A stretch of 64,000 nucleotides of DNA from Catonia carolina (lineage: Eukaryota > Arthropoda > Insecta > Hemiptera > Achilidae), in contig JAQMRL010000001.1 in NCBI GenBank assembly GCA_035578175.1, positions 56,195,553 to 56,259,552 on the forward strand, in the 5' to 3' direction. Of this stretch, positions 9,554 to 20,029 are shown piece by piece (positions within the stretch are counted from its first letter, which is position 1; every line of letters starts with the position of its first letter). The translations under genes and the position numbers were made by a program. Under the pieces are notes generated by a model that was given only the letters and a program-made list of their open reading frames with translations, did not search any database and was not told the origin of the DNA.

Positions 9554-12192
9554 CCCCTGTGACAACGGTGTGGAGAAGACTGCGGTCCGTTTGTGGAAGG
9601 ATGTCTCCGCACCGAATTGCAGGGTTGCAAACTGACGGTTCCGTGATTACGTCACCAATCGACATTGCGAATGCAATTGGTTCTTCGTTAAGATCAGCAT
9701 CTCGCACGTCTTCATATTCAATTCAATTTCAAAATCATAAGAAAACCATTGAATCTCTTCCTTTTCATATAGCGGACACAAATGATCCTCTGAACATTCC
9801 TTTTTCAATGCCTGAACTAAGAAAAGCGCTCAAAGTTTCTCGAAATACCTCGCCTGGAGGAGATGAAATTACACTTTCGATGATAGCGCATTTACCAGAC
9901 TCCGGGTTAAGGCAACTCCTACATATCTTTAATAAAATATACGCTTCTAGAAAGCTTCCAGAATCTTGGAAAGAAGCAATTGTTTTCCCGATCCTCAAAC
10001 CTGGCAAAGATAAAATGTTGGCCTCCAGCTATCGCCCCATCTCTCTAACAAGTGTTGTATGTAAGGTGATGGAAAGAATGGTGAATAGTCGTCTCATGTG
10101 GTATCTGGAAAAGAATGACTTCCTCGCTCCTGAACAGAGCAGTTTTCGGAGAGGGAGGTCTTCGACAGACCACTTGGTGGCCCTTGAGACGGCTATCTGC
10201 AATGCGTTTGCATTGCGGCAGCGCCTCGTTGCCGTATTCTTTGATTTGAAAAAAGCATATGATACGGCTTGGCGACGAGGTATTCTTAATACCTTGCGGG
10301 AGTGGGGCATCGCTGGGAACATGTTGGCCTTCATTAAAGACTTTCTGGATGACCGATCATTTCGTGTAAGGGTTGGTCAGAGTTTGTCAAACAGGTTTGA
10401 TTTGGAAAATGGTATACCGCAGGGGAGTGTAATTAGTTGTACCCTATTTGCGGTTGCCATTAACAATATTGTGAAAAGTTGCGTATACCCTGTTAAATGT
10501 TCGTTGTTTGTAGATGATTTTGCGATATATGTTGCATCTAGAAATGTTGTTTCAGCTGAACGAGCCCTACAGCTTACTATATACCGTCTTGAGGAATGGT
10601 CACGGCAGACTGGCTTTAGTTTTTCTCCTGAGAAGACTAAATGCATTCAGTTTTGCCGAATACGGACTGATAATGTTCCAAGACTGTATTTAATGGGTCA
10701 GTATATCGAAGTTAGCACTGAAATCAGGTTTCTAGGTGTTATATTCGACAAAAGACTTACATGGGTTCCGCATATAAAAGGCCTACGGGCTAGGTGCTTA
10801 AAGGTGGTTGATATTCTGCGTGTTCTTACAGGTACATGTTGGGGAGCTGATAGATCATGTATGATAAGGTTCTACAAGGCTCTAGTGCGATCACGTATAG
10901 ATTATGGCGCTGTAGCGTACTCATCTGCTACTCCCACTTCGCTGAGAATGCTTGACACGATCCACAATTCATGTTTACGATTGTCTACAGGTGCTTTTCG
11001 TTCTAGCCCTGTTGTCAGCATCTTAGTTGAAAGTGGAGAAATGTCGTTACACAGACGTCGCCAGCAGCTTATATTGACGTACTTTGCCAAGTTGAAAGCT
11101 AGACCTTATCATTTTTTGCATGATATCATTCTCAACAACCCTTGTCATGATTTGCATCTGATGAATGCCCGATTGCCTTCACCATTCGGTGTAAGAGCGT
11201 TGGGGATATGCAACAACCTCGGTATTGCGATTCCTCGTGTGTACCCATGTTATTCATGTCTCTTTCCACCCTGGACCATCGCTCAGTTACACATTAACTT
11301 TGAAATGTGTAAATACTCAAAGGCAGACACAAGTTCTGTGGTATTTAATAGCATTTTCAGTGAGTTAGTTGAAGCTATTAAACCATCTACGGTTGTATAC
11401 ACGGATGGATCAAAGTCAGATGTTGGAGTTGGTTGCTCGTTTGTTGCTAATGGGAGAACCTATTTGTTTGGATTACCTGTGGGAACCAGTGTTTACACGG
11501 CTGAACTTTACGCTATTAGTAAAGCTCTGTCTGTAGTCTGTGTGCGTGGGCGTCGGGTGTTGGTGTGCACTGATTCGCTTAGTGCCCTTCAGTCGATTAC
11601 TGATTTATATTCACGCCACCCGCTAGTTGTAGATGTCCACGGCACCGTGAAGCAGCTTAACGATAGAGGAGTAAGCGTTGTTTTCTGCTGGGTTCCGGGT
11701 CATGCTGGAATCTCGGGAAATGAGGCTGCTGATTTGGCCGCTAAGGAGGCGGCACGCCAACCGGCTTTCACGCAATATCTGACTGTGTCAGATTTCGTGG
11801 GCCTGGTGAAGCGTGTCATCACTGATTCCTGGCAGGTAGAATGGACTGGCTCTCATGGCAACAAACTTCGGGAAATAAAACGTAATGTTAAGCCTTGGGA
11901 TACGTCACTGAGGAAGAATAGAAGGGAAGAAGTTGTCATCGCTCGACTTAGAATTGGGCACACCAGATTAACGCATGGGTATCTCATGACGTCTGGTGAT
12001 GCTCCAGCGTGTGGCAGATGCGATTGTCCTTTGACAATAAAGCATGTTTTGGTAGATTGCATCTGCTACGCAGCTCTGCGTCGGCGGTTTAAAATACCCT
12101 GCGAGTTGCGTGATGTACTCGGCGACGATAGCCATGTTTTAGACTCAACATTGAGATTTCTTAGATCCATCTGTGTATATAAAGATGTCTAA
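9554..12192 (+). CDS. L3 ORF2 fragment: RT, RNase H, terminal zinc motif (no endonuclease)
   Basis: The open frame has no stop inside but lacks its own start. The frame upstream of 9554 belongs to antisense L1. RT blocks: NTSPGGDEITLSMI, YRPISLTSVVCKVMER, FFDLKKAYDTAW, GIPQGSVISC and CSLFVDDFAIY (catalytic FVDD). RNase H: VVYTDGSKSDVG, CTDSLSALQS and WVPGHAGISGNEAADLAA. The terminal zinc motif begins CGRCDCPLTIKH. It is highly similar to residues 324-1202 of ORF2 in L5. An open frame in a dead-on-arrival copy points to a recent insertion. Confidence 0.88.
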
Positions 12193-12620
12193 TGGGGAAA
12201 CGTTAATGTTGTTTTTATGTTATATGTGTATTTGTGTGTTTTATTTTTTTTTTTATTTTCGTGGCCCATTTACAGCCTTTTGTTTATGTTTTAGGTCTGT
12301 GATATTAATGTAAATTATATTGTTTGCTGTGATACTAGTTTTTAAGATTTTTATGTGATAGTTTATAAATGTTGTTTATTCCAACTGTGATATTAGATTT
12401 AAGTTTGTGTTTGTATGTTTATCTTATAAGTTTTTAAAATAAATGTTCCTTACTGTAAATTTTATTTATGAATTTTTCTTTATCTGTGATATTTTTAGTT
12501 TTAGGAGTTATATTTAAATAAAAAAGTATATATAATATTATATTCAAGTACGTTCTACACTCGGGCCCTTTACACCCGCGTGTAGAACAACGGGCGATGA
12601 TAACCGTCTGGTTTTTCGCC

Positions 12621-12652
<32 letters not shown>
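12193..12652 (+). other. L3 3' UTR with two terminal stem-loops and poly(A)
   Basis: AT-rich UTR. Near the end TTCTACAC (from 12551) can pair with GTGTAGAA (12581-12588), and GGGCGA (12592-12597) with TCGCCC (12616-12621). The A-run begins at 12623 after CCCT. The same two stems occur at 62104-62175 in L5. Confidence 0.75.
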
Positions 12653-12655
<3 letters not shown>

Positions 12656-13275
12656 GCTTCCTTCAATCCGTGTAACACATCATGAAGAGCTGTAATCGTA
12701 GACTTCCCAGTCTGGTAGGCATGCTGACACCCATGAAGGGGCCTTTCATGTAAGGCCCCACCCCTGATGTGTCTGTCCACCACTTTTTCCATAACTTTGA
12801 GCACAAAGGAGGTCAAGCTGATCGGTCTATACGACTTAGGCTCAAGTGGGGGTTTCCCAGCCTTTGGTATAAAGACCACCTCAGTTTCCCTCCAGCTCTT
12901 CGGTACATATCCAAGTGCACAACTGGCCCTAAAGATATGTAGCAAATAACTAATAAGCTTGTTACCCCCATTTTGCAACATAGCAGGGAAAATCCCATCA
13001 GGGGCAGCCGATTTGTAGGGTTTAAACATACCCACAGCCCACTTGACTTTAGCATACGTGAAGACCTTACAAGCCTCCCTGCTCGCTAAAGCCACTTCTC
13101 TACCATGACCGCCCAAATTCACCCTCTCACACTCATCCGGGCGGTCCTCTAATGAGCCGGGAACGTGCGTTTCTAACAGCACCTTAACCGTTTGCTCCAT
13201 ACTTTCAGTCATAGTTCCATCCCCTCTCCTTAACTGTCCAATAGGATTTGAGTGGTCTTTGCTCAAAACCCTATT
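12653..13275 (-). pseudogene. L1 ORF2 second copy: linker and RT fingers
   Basis: Minus-strand frame from VLSKDHSNPIGQLRR through KPYKSAAPDGIFPAMLQNGG, YRPISLTSFVLKVMEKVV and GCQHAYQTGKSTITALHDV, ending at the L3 insertion. It repeats the region at 13613-14160 of the same element, with substitutions (for example GDGTMTESMEQT against EDGTLTESMELT). L1 therefore contains two diverged copies of this part of ORF2. Confidence 0.85.
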
Positions 13276-13612
13276 ATCCCTAGGTAGGCCAGTCTCTGCA
13301 GCTTCCTCAGCCGTTCCTGCGCCGTCCTCAGATTTGTTCTTGGCCACCATACAAAAGCTGCGTACGTGACCATTGGCAAAATGATGCTCACATAAGCCCA
13401 TTTTACCATATGAGGCCTAAGCCCCCAAGTCTTCCCAAACAGACTCTTACATATCCATAAGGCCTTTGTAGCCTTCTCTATAGTTTTGGACATATGGCCC
13501 TTCCAAGTCAGGCCACGATCCAGGACAACCCCCAGATACTTCACCTCTGGGGAGTAGTTTAAGTCCACTCCTTCCAGAGTCAAAGCATCCAGAGTCATCG
13601 TCCGTTTCCTAG
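13276..13612 (-). pseudogene. L1 ORF2 fragment: post-catalytic RT (thumb) region
   Basis: Minus-strand frame TLDALTLEGVDLNYSPEV... to ...LRKLQRLAYLGI. It matches about 37345-37665 of L2. It is joined on its 5' side directly to the RT fingers (RPLHG), so about 0.5 kb with the YADD catalytic block is deleted. On its 3' side it joins the second copy starting VLSKDHSNP. Confidence 0.82.
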
Positions 13613-15235
13613 TAACCCATGCAGGGGCCTTTCCTGTAGGGCCCCACCCCTGATGTGTCTGTCCACCACCTTCTCCATCACTTTGAGCACAAAGGAGGTC
13701 AGGCTGATAGGTCTATATGACTTAGGCTCAATTGGGGGTTTCCCAGCCTTCGGTATAAAGACCACCTCCGTCTCCCTCCAGCTCTTCGGTACATATCCAA
13801 GCGCACAACTGGCCCTAAAGATATGTAGCAGATACCTAATTAGCTTGTTGCCCCCATTTTGCAACATAGCAGGGAAAATCCCATCTGGGGCAGCCGATTT
13901 GTAGGGTTTAAACATACCCACAGCCCACTTGACCTTGGCAAACGTAAAGACCTCACAAGCCTCCCTTCTCGCCAAGGCCACTTCTCTACCATGACCGCCC
14001 AGATTCACCCTCTCCTCCTCATCCGGGCGGTCCTCTAACGAGCCGGGAAAGTGTGTTTCCAACAACACCTCCACCGTTAGCTCCATACTTTCAGTTAAGG
14101 TTCCATCTTCCCTCCTTAACTGTCCAATAGGATTTGAGTGGTCTTTGCTCAGGACCTTCCGAAGTCGTGCAACAGCAGGGGTCTCATTTACCCCCTCGCA
14201 GAACGACCTCCAGGCTCTTCTCTTGGACCTCCTCAACTCTCTGTTATATTCAGTTAGAGCCACTTTGTATTCTCTCCACTCTCCATGACACTTGGCTCTA
14301 TTAAACAGTTTCCTAGTCCTGGATTTCAACTTCTCCAGCCGACTATTCCACCATGGCACCCTTCTTACCATATTTCGTCTTTTCTCAGGGCAGTTATCAC
14401 AAAAGGCCCTGTTAAGACGCTCCCTTAACTTGTCTGCCACCCTTTCTAGTTCTGTCACCGACCTAGGGGTAACACAGACGTCCTCCATTTCAGACTGCAC
14501 CTGTTCCTTAAAGCCCTCCCAGTCCGTCAACTTCGGTACCCTTATACTTTCACTCCTCCCGACCCCCAGGCACATAGCAAATTCCACATACCTGTGGTCA
14601 GAAAGAGATGCCTTTCCAGAGACTCTCCAGTCTCTGATCTCACACCTCGTGAGCTCGCTAGTTATGGTAAGGTCCAAGACCTCCCTCCTCCTAACAGTCA
14701 CAAAGGTAGGCTCATTACCTCTATTACTCAAATATAAATCATTACTAATTAAATATTCAAGTAGGCACTCACCTCTCCTGTTGGTGTTGGTAGATCCCCA
14801 AACGGTATGGTGTGCGTTTGAGTCACATCCAACCACCAACTCCTGGCCTCGTCTCCGGCATCCTTCCACCAGCCGACGAAACTCCGCAGGGGGCATCTCA
14901 CAGCTATCCCCCGGGAAGTAGGCGGAGGCAACAACTGCCTCTTCCCTCCTACTCCCCCTCTGCATCTCCACGGAGATTGCTACAAGGTCCCTAGTAACAA
15001 ACAAAGGGAAACACTTTATACCATTTCTGATCACTATACATGATCTAGGGTTGGATATACTAGTATCATATATCAACTTACCATTTATGGAGGAGAGTCC
15101 GCAAATACGTCCACCTCTGCTCCATGGTTCCTGGACTAGCCCCATATCCAGCGACTCCCTGCAGAACCTTTCACCCAGCGCCGCTGACGCTGCCTTGGAA
15201 TGGTGAAGGTTCACCTGGACGACGTTGCCACTCAA
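13613..15235 (-). pseudogene. L1 ORF2 5' part: endonuclease and RT fingers
   Basis: Begins VVQVNLHHSKAASAAL and contains an apurinic-like endonuclease: LVQEPW, VVGCDSNAHHTVWGS and LSDHRYVEFAM carry the expected Glu, Asp-Asn and Ser-Asp-His residues. RT fingers follow to GGALQERPLHG, where the frame breaks into the 13276-13612 fragment. There is no ATG near the start. The ORF1 stop TGA overlaps the ORF2 frame (TTGAG), so reinitiation or frameshifting is likely in the intact family. A functional RT cannot be made because the palm is missing. Confidence 0.85.
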
Positions 15236-16721
15236 TGCCGCCTGTGTTTCCCGTGGTCCTTCCTTTCCTGCTTTTGCAGGAATCTCGGCCCACGAGTTCT
15301 CCTTCCTGGTTGGAGCACTTGCCGCCCCGTCCCTGACGGACCGGCAACGGGACTGCCATCCCTCCTCCCACCACCAGACTTACGTGAAGGACCCTTTCCT
15401 TCCTTCATAGGCGTCCTCCTCTGCGGTGGACTACCCACCGCCCGAGGCGACTCCTCCTTCTCCTTGGGTCCCTCCACCCCTACTTGAGATGGACTTGCCA
15501 CCACCAGATTCGGGCTCACCTCCTCTACTGGCGGCTCCTCCATCTCCACTACCTCCATTGAAGCCGGGGCCTCCACAATAGCCCCTCCTTCTTTTGTTGC
15601 TGCTTCCTTGGGGTCATCAGGACCCGTCCTCACCTCCGTCCCTTGACCCCCTCTCCTCCAGCAACCCCTCCTTCCTGCATCTTGGATCCCTTTAACCTCA
15701 GCCGTATCTGACCGAACTTAAAGTCAACCTCCGGATTCCTCCGGAGCCTGACCGCCGACCGGTCATCCACCGCCAATGTCAACTGGACCATGAGGTTGTT
15801 CTCCAACCTCTGCAGAACCTTCCACTGGTCCACCAGTAGATCATGGTTCTGTACAGCCAGCATCCTGAGGATCTTTTCCGATTTATCCTCCTTGCTGTTG
15901 GGGAAATACCCCACCACAACCACAGGCCGGGGAAGGTCCTTCTCCCCCACCACCTTTAGCCTAGCCCCCTTCCATGGTTGCAGGGCTCCCCCTATCTTCC
16001 TGACCCATTCCGCCGTTCCTTTATCCTTGCAGGTCAGGACCAGGTATCCCGGTTTGAATGTTGAGCCCACGAATTTCGGGGAAATCTCCCCCTCAATCTC
16101 GAGTCCCCCCACTCTCTCCAGGATCGCCTTCTCTGTGGCCTTCAACTGCTCCCTGGACAGAAGCACCTCCGGGTAGCCGACCGCCAGGATACCAACCCTG
16201 GTACCCGCAACCACCCGGCTGTACCCCATGCCAGGACCAGCCACCCCTTTATCCCCAGTTGGAGGACCTCTTGCCCTCTTCTTGGGGGGATCTTGTACCC
16301 GAGTCTTCTCAGGAGTCGACCCATCTGACCTCTGCCTCTGAAGGGGTTGTTCACCCGTCCTCGGAGACAAAGGCCGAACGGCCTTCTCCCTCGCTTCCTC
16401 GTAAGGTACTTTCTTTACTAGAAGCCAACGTAGGCGCTTCTTCGCAGCCCCACTCAGCCTAGCACTTTTACCCATCTCCTTGGGTACTTGCGATGTTTCT
16501 CCCTCCTCCTTAGGGAGCTCCACATCTTCCTCCGACGTCACCTCCAGAGAACCCAGGCGTTCAGGTGTTGCCACCCTCGCCTGCTGTTCCCCTTGGTTGT
16601 CGATAACCATGGGACTTGAATTCCCATCAGTTTGCTCCGGCCCCCCCACATTTGGTTGGGCCTCCATTTGGGGACGTTCACCCCCCTGTATATTTGTTTT
16701 TTCTTTTTTAAACGGTTCCAT
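15232..16721 (-). pseudogene. L1 ORF1 (DUF4780-like nucleic-acid-binding protein), frameshifted
   Basis: ATG at 16721 (MEPFKKEKTN). Acidic, Pro/Glu-rich N-part, then a globular region from about VGILAVGYPEVLLSREQL through EKDLPRPVVVVGYFPNS to VDFKFGQIRLRLKG. This resembles the DUF4780-type domain of insect LINE ORF1 proteins. The family name is from memory and should be checked. A frame change near 15632 separates this from the basic C-terminal tail (SRKSGGGRRDGSPVAGPS to GKHRRH, ending at 15232). No CCHC knuckle is seen. The likely role is RNP formation with element RNA. L2 carries its own, different frameshift near 40098, so the family consensus should be one ORF of about 500 residues. Confidence 0.75.
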
Positions 16722-17184
16722 TTTGGTCCCACGAGTAGCTAGGGAAATATTCAGTCCGCCCCTGCAGAGCCCCGCATACAGGGGTAAGGCGCAATTACTG
16801 TAGGAGTGAGCCTGGTATCCTACAGGCACCGTTAGAGACACTGACTAAAGCCCCAGTGCCATCCACCCTTCGGCACGGTAGCTTAACACCACTGGGTTGG
16901 GCAAAACCAACAGTAGGAGAAGTTGCCTCTAGCACGGATAGAAAAAGTGCTAGATGCCAAGGACAAGGATAGGGATAGACAGACTGAAGCCCAGCATCTC
17001 AGCTCACCTCGGCGAGACCAATGCGTGGCTGAAGAGTAGCCATAGAAGAGCCGAGGAGTTTCCAGAGGCACGGGCACGAAAAACTGCTACAGAAAGTAAG
17101 GGAGCAGGTGTGCTCTCTTGGACGTGATGCTTCGGCACATGCAAGCCAGCCGATCACTGACTTGCTTCGCCTCCCTCCACTCCC
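16722..17184 (-). other. L1 5' UTR
   Basis: Shared with 41313-41768 of L2, so it is part of the element. Jockey-superfamily LINEs carry an internal promoter at this end; none can be pinpointed by eye. L1 has about ten extra bases (CTCCACTCCC) at the extreme 5' end compared with L2. Confidence 0.7.
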
Positions 17185-17359
17185 CTAGTTCTTGCCTAAG
17201 TTTTATCAATGAAATAGTTTTTGATTCACCAACTTCACAATTTTTGTCATCAGTGTCTACTGGGATCGTCATATCTGTATCATAAAGTTCAGCCAATATT
17301 TCATTATCCGATAAGTTTTTGATATTTTTAGATAATAAACTCTTAATTGCAGGATCCAT
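17185..17359 (-). pseudogene. PB1 transposase N-terminal part (right of L1)
   Basis: ATG at 17359. Acidic start MDPAIKSLLSKNIKNLSDNE..., typical of piggyBac transposase N-termini, runs into the L1 target duplication at 17185-17198. The TTAA at 17361-17364, one base before the ATG, was the insertion site of PB2, so PB1 has lost its adjacent leader. Confidence 0.8.
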
Positions 17360-17364
17360 TTTAA

Positions 17365-17377
17365 CCCTGGATTACCA
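17365..17377. repeat. PB2 terminal inverted repeats (left; right copy 19200-19212)
   Basis: 13-bp perfect inverted pair beginning CCCTGG next to TTAA, the classical piggyBac arrangement. Just inside the left end, 17393-17420 has TACCACCCATACGTCAAATC then GACGTATA, matching the array motif at 18741-19020. Confidence 0.88.
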
Positions 17378-17826
17378 CCCCCTCAATCCCATAGCTTATT
17401 ACCACCCATACGTCAAATCGACGTATACTCTTTGGCAGCAGTTATTTCTGCCGAAGTGTCATAGGGAGTTAGGAGAAAAATTGAACATTATTATCTAAAA
17501 TGTTAAAATTTTTATTAATTGACTTTTTGCTTAATATTAAATAAATAAAGAAAATAAAAAATAAAAAAAATTATTGCTTTTTCAGTCTTTCCATATACAT
17601 CTTTATGACTTGTATAAAATTACATTAAACAAGGTAAGGCACTTCTTTATGCTAATTCCCTTACTTATTAGTAACAACAGGAACTTTAAAATATCAAAGA
17701 TCAATATAAAAGTTAGAAATAAAAACAATATTTACAAAAAGTGGAATGAATTATAGCTAATTATGGTCAGTAAAAAATCGCAGATAGATAAAAGTACGAA
17801 AAATTCTCGTTGGAGTCCCGCAGAGC

Positions 17827-18752
17827 CTACTTTCTTTCTGCACATTCAGGACATGATTTATGCAAATGTTCACCGCAAATGTACTTGAAGCAAGTGGAAC
17901 AATACGATTTAGTCATCCTCTTTATTTTGTATGAACAGAACGAGCAATAATGCTTTTTACCTTCAGCTTGAACTTGTCGCCGCCTGCCTTCAATATTTTG
18001 CTCAAGGTCTTGAAGTCTCAAAAATGAAGAAATTGTCGTCCTGAGCGTCTTGGGAATGTTTAGCGTGAGTCGTGTGTGCATCCAAAAAGAAGTCATGTCT
18101 TCCGCTAAGGACATCACGTAGTCAAATCTGTTGAGTGGTTTCTTGTCGCGATTTCTTTTATAAAAATTGTCCAAGTACAAAACATACGAATTATGAACAG
18201 CAATATTTATCATATTGTAAAATATGCACATAGGCCATCGTTGGGTTTTTCTATTGGTGTTCATATTTTGGCAAATTTGGTCATACGTGTCAACTCCTCC
18301 TTTTGTTGTATTGTAGTTTAGGACAATTTCTGGTTTTCGTGAAACAGGATCAATTGAATCTGAGTCGTGAGCAGTTGAGACCAAGACGACTATTTTGTTT
18401 TGTTTTTTCTCTGGTTTGTAGGAGACCAAAGTCATATTTTCGCTAAACAAAAACAAACTAGACCCTTCGCCCCGTGAAGAAAATTTTGGGTTGGTAAACT
18501 CTGTCGGAAGTTCTCTTTTATTTTTTCATAACGTCCCAATCAGTGTCAAACCGTATTCGGCTAAGAGTTTTTCGGCTAGATTTATACTTGAAAACCAATT
18601 GTCACAAGTAATATTCCTGTGGGTACCTTTTATGGAATGTATCAGTTGTAGCACAATATATTCGGCTTGAGGAACACCGACTGGAGTTGAGCCTTTTCCC
18701 TGATAAATTATTGCATTTACCATATATTTCATTTCATTACATTCATCCGAAT
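17827..18752 (-). pseudogene. PB2 piggyBac transposase, N-truncated, one stop
   Basis: Minus-strand frame with YMVNAIIYQGKG, RNITCDNWFSS (a catalytic Asp), NYNTTKGGVDTYDQ (last catalytic Asp) and a C-terminal cysteine-rich finger ending CGEHLHKSCPEC. One in-frame TGA (near 18528) interrupts GTL/KNKRELPTEF; a C-to-T change of a CGA codon would explain it. The first catalytic Asp and the N-terminal domain are missing. The frame opens directly out of the 44-bp array, so the deletion end is at about 18750. Confidence 0.85.
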
Positions 18753-19020
18753 GACATGTATGGGTTGAGTACTTATTACCACCTACACGTCAGAACGACG
18801 TGTATGGGATGAGCACAAATTACCACCTATACGTCAGAACGACGTGTATGGGATGAGCACAAATTACCACCTATACGTCAGAACGACGTGTATGGGATGA
18901 GCACAAATTACTACCTACACGTCAGAACGACGTGTATGAGATGAGTACTAATTACCACCTACACGTCAGGACGATGTGCTTGAGATGAGCACCTATTACC
19001 ACCTACACATCGTTTCGACG
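18741..19020. repeat. 44-bp subterminal tandem array of PB2
   Basis: The ACGTCAG-type core starts at 18787, 18831, 18875, 18919, 18963 and (degenerate) 19007, exactly 44 bp apart. A partial seventh unit lies at 18753. Each unit contains TACCACCTACACGTC, five bases, GACGTGTATG: a 6-bp inverted repeat with a 5-base spacer. Isolated copies of the motif stand near both termini (17403-17420 and 19179-19194). Confidence 0.9.
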
Positions 19021-19212
19021 CCTTGAGTTTTGAAAAACTAAAAATAACTTACCGTGGATTTGATAAAGCGCCTTGTCCCGTCAGTGATACAATCACAACT
19101 AACAAGACAGAGCATATCTAGCCGGCCAGGCCTCAGTGGCACCCCGGGAGGAAGATATTGCAAACTTAAAAAAAAACACACGTCGAATCGACGTAGGGAT
19201 GGTAATCCAGGG

Positions 19213-20029
19213 TTATACAAAAACTAAAATATTTCTTCATAAAAATTCAAAATATACTATAAAAGCAAAGTACTGACACTAACACGAAAGCTAACCTCAC
19301 TTCTAGAATGTAAAATGTATAGGCGGGAAATCGTGAATTCCCTCATGATGATGCATAAATATATGGACTATACAGTTTTACAAAAAAATAATATATTTTT
19401 TTTAAGAAAATCAATTTCTAATAATATCTATGTATTTCTAAATATATTTTAAAGCCTATAAACATTATTTCAAAGTAAAATTTTAAAAATTACGTGTTAC
19501 ATGGTTTTTGTAAATTGGAGAGCCCAGTAAAAGAAATCACTAAGTCCATTTCGCTAGTTTTTCAGTAGAGCAAAAACCAACTTTAAAAACCATACAAAAT
19601 CTACAAAACAATAATTTTTTTGTGTCAATTCCAATTATTGGAATTGACACAAAAAAATTTGTGTAGAAATTTATGTTTAAATTTTCATGGCATAAGGTAT
19701 CCAAACATTTTAACTGATATTTTATTAGTATTGTAAAAAATAATCACTGGACTTAATAATTTTTTTGTAGGAAACAAGGACTTAGGGATTTTTTTAAACA
19801 CACATTGGTGAAAGTGAAAAATATCATTTAATTATAAAATCAAAAATTTTTGATAAATCACGACAAAATGTGGTTATTTTTTTATACAAAATACAAAAAT
19901 TAAATGAAAAAAAGATTTTTAAAATTTTTATTCTACTCCTTAATATATATCTTCATTCTCATCATCTGTTGGCCTTAAATGTTTGTAAAACAGGTGATAT
20001 GAAGAAGGAATATATGATAATAAGTGCTA
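19213..20029. other. Non-coding AT-rich stretch with a perfect hairpin
   Basis: No convincing gene. The 43-bp hairpin at 19615-19657 has 20-bp perfect arms (TTTTTTTGTGTCAATTCCAA) and a TTA loop. The left part may hold the former 5' leader of PB1. Confidence 0.5.

Larger units (their letters stand above)
9554..12652 (+). mobile_element. LINE L3, I-like, 5'-truncated, inserted in L1
   Basis: Plus-strand copy of the same family as L5 (56207-62204). It starts at the L5 position 59152, so ORF1 and the endonuclease are missing. It ends with the shared 3' UTR, terminal hairpins and a pure A-run of about 31 bases. It is flanked by an 11-bp target duplication. 5' truncation is the usual result of incomplete target-primed reverse transcription. 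Confidence 0.92.
7374..17184 (-). mobile_element. LINE L1 (RNase H-bearing, Jockey-superfamily type), rearranged, with nested inserts
   Basis: A minus-strand non-LTR retrotransposon: 5' end at 17184, 3' end at 7374 with a (TAAG)n tail on the element strand. It is closely related to L2 at 36116-41768. Without the L3 insert it is about 6.7 kb, roughly 1 kb longer than L2. The extra length comes from an internal duplication near 12653-13612. Order on the element strand: 5' UTR, ORF1, endonuclease and RT fingers, a jump to the post-RT region, a jump back to the post-endonuclease region, L3 insertion, RT palm to RNase H. It cannot be autonomous now. Confidence 0.85.
17365..19212 (-). mobile_element. 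PB2: internally deleted piggyBac element
   Basis: Terminal inverted repeats CCCTGGATTACCA (17365-17377) and TGGTAATCCAGGG (19200-19212). The left flank is TTAA (17361-17364) and the right flank TTAT (19213-19216), one substitution from the expected TTAA duplication. The length of about 1.85 kb is short for piggyBac. The transposase lacks its N-terminal half, which is replaced by a tandem array. Both subterminal regions contain the palindromic ACGTC...GACGT motif. Confidence 0.88.

Noticed and set aside
15790..16176. Plus-strand open frames opposite LINE ORF1 (also 39578-41395, 58667-59230, 59364-60245)
   Set aside because: They are antisense shadows of GC-rich LINE coding sequence, repeated in each copy because the sense strand is conserved. 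No independent evidence.
18741..19020. CRISPR-like array
   Set aside because: Units are adjacent and similar over their full 44 bp with no unique spacers, within a eukaryotic transposon.
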